Assembly (NCBI RefSeq): GCF_900176565.1
Contig: NZ_FXEH01000005.1
Location: 769,384-833,383, forward strand
DNA: 64,000 bases
Direction of reading: 5' to 3'
Origin: Thalassobacillus devorans
GTDB taxonomy: Bacteria; Bacillota; Bacilli; Bacillales; Halobacillaceae
Under the pieces are notes generated by a model. It was not told the origin of the DNA, did no database searches, and saw only the letters and a program-made list of their open reading frames with translations. Below are positions 52,795 to 62,101 of this stretch, piece after piece; position 1 is the stretch's first letter; every line of letters starts with the position of its first letter. The translations under genes were made by a program, and so were the position numbers.

Positions 52795-54144
52795 ATGAAA
52801 AACTATCGCGCTGTCGATCACTTGAAATTTATTATTCCATCCTTAATCGGTATCATCCTGTTTATGGTGCCTTTTTATGATAAAAACCAAGAAGTTGTCA
52901 CCATTCCAATCGCTATTTTATCCGGGTGGCTGGAAACCGCACTTGCGGATCATCTCTCCTTCATTATGATGATTATTATTTCCATCACTGCCATCGGTTC
53001 GATTGTTATCAGACTGACAGGTCCGGCATTTCTCGACCAATTCCCTTTTTTCCAATCCTTATTCTATGTGTCTCCTGTTTGGCTGATTACAAGGATTCTG
53101 GGAATGGTTTTTGCCATCATGGTTTATTATCAAATCGGACCGGAGGCGATTATTTCAGAAAATACAGGTGGATTACTCCTGGACTCACTGCTTCATGTCC
53201 TGTTTGCTGTATTTTTGTTCGCCGGTTTATTCCTGCCATTATTACTTAACTATGGACTATTAGAGCTTGTCGGTGTGTTATTGACAAAAGTCATGCGGCC
53301 ACTTTTCACACTACCGGGACGCTCATCCATCGATTCCATTGCCTCCTGGCTTGGCGATGGTACGATCGGTGTTCTTTTGACAAGCAAGCAATATGAGGAA
53401 GGTTATTATTCCAAACGTGAAGCAGCAGTTATAGGGACAACCTTCTCTGTCGTTTCCATCACGTTCAGTCTGGTGGTTATCAGTGAAGTCGGTTTATCTC
53501 ATATGTTCGTTCCATTTTATTTAACAGTGGCCTTTGCCGGGTTCGTAGCAGCCCTGATCATGCCAAGAATTCCGCCGCTATCCCGTAAACCTCGGACGTA
53601 TGTAACCGAAGAAGCAGAAGATATCGAAGAGGAAATTCCTGAAGAACATAGTATGTTCAGCTATGCCTACCAGCAGGCAGTGGAACGTGGAAGTAAAGAA
53701 ACCAGTGTGAAGAAATTCTTCAAACAAGGGGCCCAGAACATCCTGGATATGTGGATGGGGGTAGCACCAATTGTAATGGCGCTTGGGACGATCGCACTCG
53801 TCATTGCTGAATTCACTCCATTTTTCACATGGCTCGGCTACCCGTTCATTCCATTGTTGGAATTAATGCAGGTACCATATGCAGCGGAAGCATCCGAAAC
53901 GATTCTCGTCGGTTTTGCTGACATGTTCCTGCCTGCAATCATTGGTGCCTCCATTGAAAGTGAAATGACACGATTCATCATTGCTACTTTGTCGGTCACC
54001 CAGTTGATTTATATGTCTGAGGTCGGTGGCTTGTTGCTCGGTTCCAAAATACCAGTGAATATGAAGGATCTATTCATCATCTTCCTTCTACGTACTCTGA
54101 TCACGCTGCCGATCATCGTCCTTGCCGCTCACCTGATATTTTGA
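52795..54144 (+). CDS. YjiH-family (nucleoside-recognition/Gate) membrane protein
   Basis: 449 residues, about ten membrane helices. Gate-domain features are SWLGDGTIGVLLTSKQYEEGYY and the C-terminal ETILVGFADMFLPAIIGASIESEMTRF, flanking an acidic cytosolic loop (EEAEDIEEEIPEEHS). The family is annotated YjiH; the transported substrate is not known. AGGAGTGTACAATC precedes ATG 52795. A strong hairpin ends the gene. Confidence 0.83.
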   Translation: MKNYRAVDHLKFIIPSLIGIILFMVPFYDKNQEVVTIPIAILSGWLETALADHLSFIMMIIISITAIGSIVIRLTGPAFLDQFPFFQSLFYVSPVWLITRILGMVFAIMVYYQIGPEAIISENTGGLLLDSLLHVLFAVFLFAGLFLPLLLNYGLLELVGVLLTKVMRPLFTLPGRSSIDSIASWLGDGTIGVLLTSKQYEEGYYSKREAAVIGTTFSVVSITFSLVVISEVGLSHMFVPFYLTVAFAGFVAALIMPRIPPLSRKPRTYVTEEAEDIEEEIPEEHSMFSYAYQQAVERGSKETSVKKFFKQGAQNILDMWMGVAPIVMALGTIALVIAEFTPFFTWLGYPFIPLLELMQVPYAAEASETILVGFADMFLPAIIGASIESEMTRFIIATLSVTQLIYMSEVGGLLLGSKIPVNMKDLFIIFLLRTLITLPIIVLAAHLIF

Positions 54145-54150
54145 TTGATA

Positions 54151-54196
54151 AAACACACCCCGGAGCCCTCCAAAATCTGGAGGCTCCGGGGTGTTA
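54151..54196. terminator. Bidirectional terminator, YjiH / DJ-1 genes
   Basis: AACAC.CCCCGGAGCC pairs with GGCTCCGGGGTGTT, with an additional CTCCA/TGGAG inner stem. It lies between convergent genes. Confidence 0.85.
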
Positions 54197-54199
54197 CTT

Positions 54200-54865
54200 T
54201 TATTTATTCATTTCATCGACGAAGGCACGACCGGCGCTTAGGCTGGATTGTGGGTTTTGTCCAGTGATGAAGTTTCCATCTACTCGAATATGGTCTTCCC
54301 AATTCTCCTTCGTTACAAATTCTGCACCTTCTTCACGGAGTTTGCTTTCCAGCATGAATGGCATTAATCCATCAAGTCCTGTATCACGTTCTTCCGCGTC
54401 CGTAAATCCTGTGATTGTTTTTCCTTTCACAATAGAATCTCCATTGCTGTCTTTCACACCGACAAAGCCAGCTGGCCCGTGGCATACCGCACCGATCAGC
54501 TTACTGTTATCGGCAAAATGCCTGAGCACGGACTGTAATGTTTCATTCTCAGGGAAATCGAACATGGTACCATGTCCACCCGGAAGAAAAACGCCATCGT
54601 AATTCTCAGGTGTAATATCATCCAGCTTCACGGTACTGTTCAGGGGATCCATTACGCTGTCATCCCACTCATCCGGCAGCTCGTTGGAGTAGCTGTTCGG
54701 ATCAATATGAATCTTCCCTCCCTTAGGGCTTGCAGTTGTTACATCATATCCTGCTTGCGTAAATTCCATATAAGGCTCGACAAACTCAGATAGCCAAAGA
54801 CCTGTTTCATGCTCTTCATCAATTTTTTGGGTACTTGTTACAATCATTAATACTTTCTTAGCCAT
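54200..54865 (-). CDS. DJ-1/PfpI (Hsp31-like) class I glutamine amidotransferase-fold protein
   Basis: 221 residues. The nucleophile elbow Cys is in GAVCHGPAGF (~residue 134), with the conserved Glu in LWLSEFVEPYMEF near the N-terminus and LPGGHGTMFDFPEN. Relatives act as chaperones, glyoxalase III or protein deglycases. Which applies cannot be read here. Single gene with GGAGGAGATGGCGACGCC upstream of ATG 54865. Confidence 0.87.
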   Translation of the reverse strand: MAKKVLMIVTSTQKIDEEHETGLWLSEFVEPYMEFTQAGYDVTTASPKGGKIHIDPNSYSNELPDEWDDSVMDPLNSTVKLDDITPENYDGVFLPGGHGTMFDFPENETLQSVLRHFADNSKLIGAVCHGPAGFVGVKDSNGDSIVKGKTITGFTDAEERDTGLDGLMPFMLESKLREEGAEFVTKENWEDHIRVDGNFITGQNPQSSLSAGRAFVDEMNK

Positions 54866-54943
54866 GGCGTCGCCATCTCCTCCTTTATAGTTGAAACTCT
54901 CTCTACTTACTATTTCACATTTCCTGTTATTTCAAACAAATGA

Positions 54944-54983
54944 AAAACCGTACCTGTCCGGAAAGATACCGGAAGATACGGTT
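54944..54983 (-). terminator. Terminator of acyltransferase gene
   Basis: AAACCGTA and TACGGTTT with inner CCGG pairing, about 14 nt past the stop. Confidence 0.65.
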
Positions 54984-54996
54984 TAATGTTTTTCTT

Positions 54997-55986
54997 TTAT
55001 GAAGTTTGCTGCCTTTTTCTTAGGAATGCAAACTTACCTTCAATAAATGGCTGCGCAAGTGTCAATGCGGGTTTGCTGGATAATAACAACACAATCAGCA
55101 TGGATAACACGGCTAAACCGAAGACATCAAGAATACCGTCGACCTTGAAAGCGTCAATTTGCCGGAAATATTGGATAAAAAATCCATGGAGCAAATAGAC
55201 ATACAACGTGCGTTGGCCTAAGCTGGTCCATCTTATTTCTCGCCCTGGCATCCAGGCGATTACACTAACAATCATCAGACCGGCAAGCATATAGGTGCCT
55301 AAGCGAATCAAACCGCCCCAATTTTCCATATTCAATACCGCATAAGATTTAGAACCTAACAGCCAGCCTGAGTTGATTTCAGGCAATGTTATTAACAGTC
55401 CTGCCACTACTGCCATGACTGCTAATGAGACGATTCTTACAGGAACCGTCCGCCATTGGGCGATATTTTCTTTCGACAGCCAGTAGCCCGCCAGGAAAAA
55501 TGGGAAAAACACGAATGTCCGTGACAAACTGTAAGCGTGGCCAATGGTATCAAAGTACCCGACCAACACCCCAATGCTTACGGTTATAGCCATCCCGGCA
55601 AGCGGCGGTATTCTGCTGAATAACTGTAAAAGAAGATGCCAGCAGAACATACTCACTAAGAACCATAGTGACCAATGGGGATAAAAAAGCCCCGTTGCCC
55701 AGCTTTCTTTTCCTATAAAAAAGAAATAACCGGTATAAATGGTCTGGAAGATTAAATATGGGAAAAGCAGCTTTTTAGCTAATTTAGCTATATAGCCTTT
55801 ATTGCCTGCACCTTTCGCAAAGAATCCCGCCAGCAGGATGAAAGCCGGCATGTGAAAGGTGTAAATCCACATATACAGGGTATACATCGGTTTGGATCCA
55901 TCTGTAAACGGCTGAATCATGTGACCGAATACCACAAGAAATATCAAAATGAATTTGGCATTATCAAACAATGCATCGCGTTTCAT
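54997..55986 (-). CDS. Acyltransferase family 3 membrane protein
   Basis: 329 residues, about ten membrane helices. The family-3 signature FILIFLVVFGHMIQPF near the start contains the catalytic His, and FHMPAFILLAGFFAKG follows. Such proteins O-acylate cell-surface sugars or secondary metabolites (fucose 4-O-acetylase/OafA relatives). Substrate unknown. AAGGACTGAGGCGT precedes ATG 55986. No polysaccharide genes are adjacent. Confidence 0.85.
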   Translation of the reverse strand: MKRDALFDNAKFILIFLVVFGHMIQPFTDGSKPMYTLYMWIYTFHMPAFILLAGFFAKGAGNKGYIAKLAKKLLFPYLIFQTIYTGYFFFIGKESWATGLFYPHWSLWFLVSMFCWHLLLQLFSRIPPLAGMAITVSIGVLVGYFDTIGHAYSLSRTFVFFPFFLAGYWLSKENIAQWRTVPVRIVSLAVMAVVAGLLITLPEINSGWLLGSKSYAVLNMENWGGLIRLGTYMLAGLMIVSVIAWMPGREIRWTSLGQRTLYVYLLHGFFIQYFRQIDAFKVDGILDVFGLAVLSMLIVLLLSSKPALTLAQPFIEGKFAFLRKRQQTS

Positions 55987-56166
55987 ACGCCTCAGTCCTT
56001 TTTTGCTTCATAAGTGTTCGCTTTCCTATTCACCGTTTCGCTTAATTCTAAACGGCTATTCTCCATTATTTTATTAGAAAAAAACAATAGGTAGTGCAAT
56101 TTGAATAAGATGTTATGAGATTTTAAGCAGGGTGACAAACTATGTAAATAACCTGTAACAGAAAGA

Positions 56167-56195
56167 AAAGCAGCTGATGCTATACCAGCTGCTTT
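56167..56195 (-). terminator. Terminator of M29 aminopeptidase gene
   Basis: AAAGCAGCTG pairs with CAGCTGCTTT, 12 nt past the stop. Confidence 0.8.
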
Positions 56196-56206
56196 CGTCA
56201 TTCTTA

Positions 56207-57448
56207 TTATTTGAAATCAATCGCCCAGGATCCGTCGATGAACAGGGGCTCCGTATGGCCATTATCTGTCTCCCCCTGAATTTGCAGATCTGCTGATCCC
56301 ATCATGAAGTCCACATGGATGAGGCTGTCATTGACCCCTTGCTTGTCCATTTGTTCCTTGCTCATATCGGAACCGCCTTCGATGTTGGTCGGATATGCCT
56401 TCCCCAGTGCCAGGTGGCAGGAAGCATTTTCGTCATACAACGTATTGAAAAAGATATGACCGGACTGGGAAATTGGTGATTCATGCGGGACCAAAGCGAC
56501 TTCACCCAATCGTTTAGCTCCTTCATCGGTGTCGAGCAGGTGCTTCAAGGTATCTTCTCCTGCTTCTGCTGAGTAATCAACCACTTTCCCCTCTTCAAAC
56601 GTAAGTGTAAAGTTTTCTATTAAGCTTCCGCCATAGTTTAATGGCTTCGTGCTGGTCACTTTACCATTTACTCCATACTTATGAGGCATTGTAAAGACTT
56701 CTTCGGTTGGAATATTAGGGTTGAATTCAACCCCCTTGTTCGTCTTTGTAGAACCGCCATGCCAGATATGTCCTTCCGGCAAATCGATGGTCAAATCGGT
56801 CCCGGGCGCTTTGTAATGGAGCTTCCGATATTGCTTTTTGTTTAAAAACTCTCGAGCGTGGCGAAGGTTTTCATTATGCTGGTTCCAGGCTTCCAATGGA
56901 TCTTCTTGATCGACACGCGAAATTTTGAAGATTTGGTTCCACATCTTGTTGACGGCCATTTTCTCCGGAAGATTCGGGAATACCTTTTTCGCCCATGCCG
57001 CTTGTGGAAAGGCGATTATACTCCATGAAACCTTATCATTCATGACATAATCGCGGTAGTTGCTTAAAGCTTGAGCACTTGCTTTGTTGGCTTCTGCAAT
57101 TCGTTCAGAATTTACGTCATTCATTAAGTCAGGATCTGGGCCATAAATAGTCAACAAGGAGTAACCATCCTGGACCATTTCTTCTAGTCCTTCTGCTTTC
57201 CACTTTGGATAATTTTTCAGGACATCTAATGGAGCGTTTTTCATTTTCATGTAGGAAACCAGTTCATCATTCCATTCTACATGAACGTTTTTTGCTCCTT
57301 TCCCATAAGCCTTCGCTACAATAACACGTGCGAGATCGGAGGCTTCTATGGGTGCATTCACGATTAACCCTTGTCCTTTTTGTAGGTTGACTCCCTTGGT
57401 AAGAGCTAAGTCTGCATATTTTTCAAGATTTTGCTGGTGGTTTTTCAT
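56207..57448 (-). CDS. Aminopeptidase, M29 family (AmpS/PepS-like)
   Basis: 413 residues, the standard length. Thermophilic-aminopeptidase family features: N-terminal LEKYADLALTKGVNLQKGQGLIV, metal-ligand Glu and His in VALVPHESPISQSG, FNTLYDENASCHLALGKAYP, and HVDFMMGSADLQIQG near the end. It is a co-catalytic metal enzyme releasing N-terminal amino acids, cytosolic. GGAGGTAAAAAG precedes ATG 57448. Single gene. B. subtilis AmpS is the nearest functional parallel. Confidence 0.92.
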   Translation of the reverse strand: MKNHQQNLEKYADLALTKGVNLQKGQGLIVNAPIEASDLARVIVAKAYGKGAKNVHVEWNDELVSYMKMKNAPLDVLKNYPKWKAEGLEEMVQDGYSLLTIYGPDPDLMNDVNSERIAEANKASAQALSNYRDYVMNDKVSWSIIAFPQAAWAKKVFPNLPEKMAVNKMWNQIFKISRVDQEDPLEAWNQHNENLRHAREFLNKKQYRKLHYKAPGTDLTIDLPEGHIWHGGSTKTNKGVEFNPNIPTEEVFTMPHKYGVNGKVTSTKPLNYGGSLIENFTLTFEEGKVVDYSAEAGEDTLKHLLDTDEGAKRLGEVALVPHESPISQSGHIFFNTLYDENASCHLALGKAYPTNIEGGSDMSKEQMDKQGVNDSLIHVDFMMGSADLQIQGETDNGHTEPLFIDGSWAIDFK

Positions 57449-57576
57449 CTTTTTACCTCCATTAATCCGTTTTTCTTTCTAACTATAATTATTTCATAAT
57501 TTTTGCTTCTTTCCCAGCAAGAGCCTCACCAACATTCCTATAATTCCACCCTAAAACCTCTATGTTAATTTTCCAG

Positions 57577-58100
57577 TTAAGCTCCCTTTTGCTGAAGACT
57601 CAGTTTCGAGACGTTAGGTAGCGATTATGGTGGCCGGGAAAACGGATCGCTTTCCGTGGGCATGTGGTGAGCTTCCTCAGGCTCCGCCTTGCGGGATCTC
57701 ACCGCTCATGTTCATCCCACAGGAGTCTCGCAATTTCCCGGACCTCCTTGCGTTTATGAGAGATACGGAAACATCGGTATATCGTTCTTCAAACCAAGAG
57801 TGAGCTATGCATGAAATGTGAGCTTAAAACCGCGTCTTTATTCAATTATCCATTAAAAGTAGAAGACATCTGCAATATAACAGGGGTTCTTTTCTCCCAT
57901 CCTTCGGATGGGGTGGCAGGGAAACTGCGAGACTCCCGCGGGAGAAGGGACTAGGCAAGACCCCACAGGGAGTGAAAACGACCGAGGAGGCTTGCCGGTT
58001 CCCCCGCAGGAAAGCGAGTAGTTTCCCGGACATCCCTGACGCTATTATGGTAAAGAACCCTCACTATCTTGAAACTGAGTCTTCCACAATTCGGCCCTAT
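57577..58100. repeat. Composite palindromic element C3 (cores R7 and R8), most complete copy
   Basis: About 0.52 kb filling most of the 57449-58158 gap. The left end TTAAGCTCCC... with GAAGACTCAGTTTCGAGA (from 57594) is mirrored at the right end (TCTTGAAACTGAGTCTTC, 58066-58083). Core R7 57636-57739 and core R8 57919-58027 lie in opposite orientation with about 180 bp of linker containing GTAGAAGACATCTGC. Core R8 contains GCGAGACTCCCGC (57927-57939), the exact unoccupied form of the IS110 target. There is no credible gene inside. Confidence 0.87.
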
Positions 58101-58111
58101 TATTGAATAAA

Positions 58112-58151
58112 AAAACTCCTGTTGATCAAACGTTTGATCAACAGGAGTTTT
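58112..58151 (-). terminator. tcyP terminator (near-perfect palindrome)
   Basis: Arms AAAACTCCTGTTGATCAAA and TTTGATCAACAGGAGTTTT are separated by only CG, ending 7 nt past the tcyP stop. Confidence 0.8.
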
Positions 58152-58158
58152 CGTTCAT

Positions 58159-59544
58159 TTAAACAGCAATATCTTTATCAATGGCAGCTTTGTCATTGAA
58201 CATTTCGTTATTGAATTTACCAAGAATACGTGAGGTTAATGTACCCGATGTCATGGCTCCATTAACATTCAAAGCGGTTCTTCCCATATCGATCAGTGGC
58301 TCTACAGAGATAAGGAGACCAGCCAGATAAACAGGGAGATTCATGGAAGACAAAACAATCAAGGCTGCAAAGGTTGCCCCTCCCCCTACTCCGGCAACAC
58401 CGAATGAGCTGATTCCAACTAACAAAATCAGTTGGATGAGGAACCCGGGACTGAGTGGATCAATACCTACTGTAGGGGCTATCATGACAGCAAGCATAGC
58501 TGGATAAATCCCGGCACAGCCATTTTGACCGATTGTAGCTCCGAATGAAGCCGACATGTTTGCAGTTCCTTCATCCACTCCCAAACTGTTCTTTTGAGCA
58601 GAAATGTTTAATGGAATGGTTCCGGCACTCGAACGGGACGTGAAAGCGAAGCCTAATACCGGCAAAACTTTTTTCAAATAAGTCAACGGGTTCAAACCGC
58701 TTAATGCTATTAATGACAAATGAAGTAAAAACATGACGAGTAAAGCTACATAGGAAGCCAGCACAAACTTCCCAAGCTCCATTATTCCGGCAACGTTTGT
58801 TTGTGCAACGGTGTTGGCCATCAATCCCATGATTCCAAATGGAGTTAAACGAAGAACGAGTGTAACGATTCGCATGACTACGGCATAAATCGCATTGATT
58901 CCTTTAATGAAAACCGCTGCCTGTTCCGGGTTCTTTCTCCTTACTCCCAGCACTGCTACCCCGATGAAAGCAGAAAATATGACAACCGCAATCGTTGAGG
59001 TGGCCCTATCACCCGTCATATCCAGGAATGGGTTGGCAGGAATAAATTGTAGTATCTTTTGCGGAGTACTCATTCCTTCCACATCCGCAAGCCGCTCTTC
59101 CATAAAGCTGCCACGTTCCTGTTCCGCCTGGCCTGCTTCAATTTGATCTGCGTTCAAATCGAAGGCAAGGGAACTGCCAATTCCAACAACCGCGGCAACC
59201 ATGGCTGTCGCTACTAATATACCGATAATCCATCCAGACATTTTTCCTAATTCCGATGATTTTTCAAGATTTATAATCGATTGAATAATGGAAACCATAA
59301 CAAGCGGAATAACAATCATCATCAATAATCGAACATACCCGCTTCCCAGTATACTGTACCAGTCTGTCGTTTGAGCTACGACATTTGAATCCGCCCCATA
59401 AATCACTTGCATAGCGATTCCCAACAGAATACCGAAGCCTAAACCAGCAAACACTCGCTTGCTGAAAGAAAAATGTTTTTGCTGCATTTTTACGAGAATA
59501 CCGATAAGGACAAGTAAAACAGCAATATTCAAGCCAACTAACAT
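58159..59544 (-). CDS. tcyP: L-cystine symporter TcyP
   Basis: 461 residues from ATG 59544 (AAAGGG nine bases upstream); ATG 59553 would give the B. subtilis length but lies against the ribosome site. Dicarboxylate/amino acid:cation symporter fold. SRSSAGTIPLNI (HP1), GATIGQNGCAGIYPAMLAVMIAP and SFGVAGVGGGATFAALIVLS (HP2) match TcyP closely, as do the N-terminal helices. It imports cystine with a sodium or proton gradient. Single gene with its own terminator. Confidence 0.92.
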   Translation of the reverse strand: MLVGLNIAVLLVLIGILVKMQQKHFSFSKRVFAGLGFGILLGIAMQVIYGADSNVVAQTTDWYSILGSGYVRLLMMIVIPLVMVSIIQSIINLEKSSELGKMSGWIIGILVATAMVAAVVGIGSSLAFDLNADQIEAGQAEQERGSFMEERLADVEGMSTPQKILQFIPANPFLDMTGDRATSTIAVVIFSAFIGVAVLGVRRKNPEQAAVFIKGINAIYAVVMRIVTLVLRLTPFGIMGLMANTVAQTNVAGIMELGKFVLASYVALLVMFLLHLSLIALSGLNPLTYLKKVLPVLGFAFTSRSSAGTIPLNISAQKNSLGVDEGTANMSASFGATIGQNGCAGIYPAMLAVMIAPTVGIDPLSPGFLIQLILLVGISSFGVAGVGGGATFAALIVLSSMNLPVYLAGLLISVEPLIDMGRTALNVNGAMTSGTLTSRILGKFNNEMFNDKAAIDKDIAV

Positions 59545-59697
59545 ATGAATCATCCCTTTCTCATCTAAAACTTTATAATTCCTATAAGTTTAATTGGTAT
59601 TAAATAAGATACACTCATTCTATGCAGTTGTCAATAAATAGTTTCCTGCTTTATCCTATGAAAATTTGGCCTTGTCCTAGTCATAGTCTTACTAAAA

Positions 59698-59729
59698 TAA
59701 AAAAGCCCACGCATTTAAGCGTGAGCCAT
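59698..59729 (-). terminator. rib operon terminator
   Basis: On the minus strand GGCTCACGC-TTAAAT-GCGTGGGC is followed by TTTTTT. Confidence 0.85.
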
Positions 59730-59741
59730 ATGAAGCTATTA

Positions 59742-60212
59742 TTATTGGTCGAACATTTTATTCAAATTAGCCATTTCAATAGCAGCAGATGCTGCCTCCC
59801 AGCCTTTGTTTCCGGCTTTTGTACCAGCGCGTTCAATCGCCTGCTCAATCGTATCGGTTGTAATCACACCGAAAATGACTGGAATACCGCTCTTGCTGGC
59901 AGCCTGGGAGACACCTTTTGCAGCTTCACTGCAGACATAATCAAAGTGAGGCGTTGAGCCACGGATGACTGCGCCAAGTGTTATGACTGCATCATATTTT
60001 CCGGATTCCGCCATACGGGAAGCAATCATTGGAATTTCAAATGCACCCGGGACCCAGGCAGCTTCTACCTGTTCCAAATCGACACCATGTCGCTTCAAGC
60101 CATCCAGTGCTCCTTCATAGAGTTTGCTTGTAATAAAATCATTGAATCGCCCGATGACAATTCCTATTTTCAAGTCTGTACCGACTAGATTACCTTCATA
60201 TTGTTTTACCAT
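59742..60212 (-). CDS. ribH: 6,7-dimethyl-8-ribityllumazine synthase
   Basis: 156 residues from ATG 60212 (GGAGGAGAAGGAT upstream). Conserved [44 protein letters not shown] and [19 protein letters not shown] define the lumazine synthase fold. It condenses the ribBA-derived butanone phosphate with the ribD product. Last gene of ribD-ribE-ribBA-ribH. Confidence 0.97.
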   Translation of the reverse strand: MVKQYEGNLVGTDLKIGIVIGRFNDFITSKLYEGALDGLKRHGVDLEQVEAAWVPGAFEIPMIASRMAESGKYDAVITLGAVIRGSTPHFDYVCSEAAKGVSQAASKSGIPVIFGVITTDTIEQAIERAGTKAGNKGWEAASAAIEMANLNKMFDQ

Positions 60213-60233
60213 ATCCTTCTCCTCCTTCAACAT

Positions 60234-61427
60234 TTAAAAGTGAAATAGATGACCTAGTTTTGATTTCTTCGTTTGTAAATATTTTTCATTTTCTGTTCGG
60301 CTTGGCATCTCAATTGGAAGCCGTTCAACTACTTCTAGTCCATGCCCGCCTAAACCGGATATTTTTCTTGGATTATTGGTAAGCAGGCGCAATTTTGTAA
60401 TGCCCAAGTCTTTTAATATTTGTGCACCGATGCCATAGTCCCGAAGGTCAGGGGCGAACCCCAGCTTCTGGTTGGCTTCTACGGTATCAAGCCCTTGTTC
60501 CTGTAATTTATAGGCGTGCATTTTATTCAAAAGGCCAATTCCACGGCCTTCCTGGCGCATATATAGCAGTACACCGCTGCCATTTACCTCAATTTGACGG
60601 AGTGCCGCTTCAAGCTGCGGGCCACAGTCACAACGGTAGGAGCCAAAAACATCACCGGTCAAACACTCGGAGTGTACCCTTACTAACGTCGGTTCATCCG
60701 GACTTATTTCTCCTTTGACCAATGCCACATGTTCACGAAAATCAACGTCATTGGTATAGCCATAAGCTTTAAAGTCCCCATATTCTGTCGGGAGATTGAT
60801 TTCTACCTCTCGTTTTACATGATTCTCATAACGGTTACGGTATTTAATCAAGTCAGCAATCGTAATCATGGTGAGATCGAATTCATCTGCCATCTTACGC
60901 AAGTCGGGAACCCTGGCCATTGTTCCATCTTCTTTAATGATTTCACAAATTACACCTGCAGGAGCTGATCCTGATAGCTTAGCCAAATCGACAGCGGCTT
61001 CCGTATGACCGGCCCGGCGCATCACGCCTCCGTCTTTTGCCAGCAAAGGGAAAATATGACCTGGTTTATTGAAATCTTCCGGCACGGATTCCGGATTCAG
61101 TAACTGCTTAATGGTTTTAGCGCGTTCTGCAGCTGAGATTCCTGTGGTCGTATTTTTATGATCGATACTGACAGTGAACGCAGTAGCAAGAGAATCCGTG
61201 TTTTTCTCCACCATCGGGAATAAATTTAATTTTTCAGCAATCGGCTGACTGACAGGGGCACACACTAACCCTTTTCCATAGGTTATCATGAAATTGATCA
61301 TTTCCGGTGTCGCATATTCGGCCAGCCCGATGAGATCCCCTTCATTTTCCCTATCCTCATCATCACATACAATGACTACTTTACCTTGTTTCAAGTCTTC
61401 CAGCGCTTGCTCTATCTTATCAAACAT
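60234..61427 (-). CDS. ribBA: Bifunctional DHBP synthase / GTP cyclohydrolase II
   Basis: 397 residues from ATG 61427. N-terminal RibB domain: [43 protein letters not shown]-type segment, [18 protein letters not shown]-terminal RibA domain from ~residue 200: [24 protein letters not shown] with zinc cysteines, and [13 protein letters not shown]. It makes both riboflavin precursors, from ribulose-5-phosphate and from GTP. It is 14 nt after ribE and 21 nt before ribH. Confidence 0.97.
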   Translation of the reverse strand: MFDKIEQALEDLKQGKVVIVCDDEDRENEGDLIGLAEYATPEMINFMITYGKGLVCAPVSQPIAEKLNLFPMVEKNTDSLATAFTVSIDHKNTTTGISAAERAKTIKQLLNPESVPEDFNKPGHIFPLLAKDGGVMRRAGHTEAAVDLAKLSGSAPAGVICEIIKEDGTMARVPDLRKMADEFDLTMITIADLIKYRNRYENHVKREVEINLPTEYGDFKAYGYTNDVDFREHVALVKGEISPDEPTLVRVHSECLTGDVFGSYRCDCGPQLEAALRQIEVNGSGVLLYMRQEGRGIGLLNKMHAYKLQEQGLDTVEANQKLGFAPDLRDYGIGAQILKDLGITKLRLLTNNPRKISGLGGHGLEVVERLPIEMPSRTENEKYLQTKKSKLGHLFHF

Positions 61428-61441
61428 CTCGGTCACCTCTC

Positions 61442-62101
61442 TCAATTTCCTCCAAATCCGTGTTCATCCAGGAATGCCTTCGTCAAGTTTGAAGGTTGGC
61501 TCTTTTGGCTTTGCTGTCCTGATAGAAAATGTGCCACATACTTACTAATCATGTCACATTCTATGTTCACACTGTCTCCGACACTTTTTGCCCCAAGTAC
61601 GGTATGTTCCATCGTGTGCGGGATTAATGAAATGGTGATGGTGTCCTCACTTACACCAAACACCGTCAAGCTGGTTCCATCCACTGCAACAGAACCTTTA
61701 TAAACAAAATATCCAAGTAAATCGTCCGATAAGGAAATATCATAATATACCGCATTAGACCGGTTATTTTTGCTTACTATCGTTCCTTTACCATCAATAT
61801 GACCGGAAACTAAATGGCCACCGAACCGGCCATCAGCTGCCATCGCTCTCTCTAAATTAACTTTGCTGCCTTTTTTCAGTTCATTTAAATTCGTTGCATG
61901 GTACGTTTCCGGCATAACATCGAAGGAAAGGTTGTTATTTTTTATATCAGTAATCGTCAAACATACTCCGTTAATCGAAATACTGTCACCCAGCTTGGCG
62001 TCTCTTACAATAGTATTAGCAGTTATCGTCAGTTCCATCGCTTCTGTTTTTGATGTAATCGCCTGGATTTCACCAATTTCTTCTACAATACCTGTAAACA
62101 T
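61442..62101 (-). CDS. ribE: Riboflavin synthase alpha subunit
   Basis: 219 residues with the internal duplication of the lumazine-binding domain: [15 protein letters not shown] starts the first half and [12 protein letters not shown] the second. [15 protein letters not shown] and [15 protein letters not shown] are the paired ligand sites. It dismutates two lumazines to riboflavin. Its ATG directly abuts the ribD stop (TAAATG). Confidence 0.97.
   Translation of the reverse strand: MFTGIVEEIGEIQAITSKTEAMELTITANTIVRDAKLGDSISINGVCLTITDIKNNNLSFDVMPETYHATNLNELKKGSKVNLERAMAADGRFGGHLVSGHIDGKGTIVSKNNRSNAVYYDISLSDDLLGYFVYKGSVAVDGTSLTVFGVSEDTITISLIPHTMEHTVLGAKSVGDSVNIECDMISKYVAHFLSGQQSQKSQPSNLTKAFLDEHGFGGN

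Noticed and set aside
57636-58027. Long palindromes considered as ordinary rho-independent terminators
   Set aside because: Cores exceed 100 bp, have no T-run, occur in inverted pairs with conserved linkers, and nearby genes already have their own terminators.
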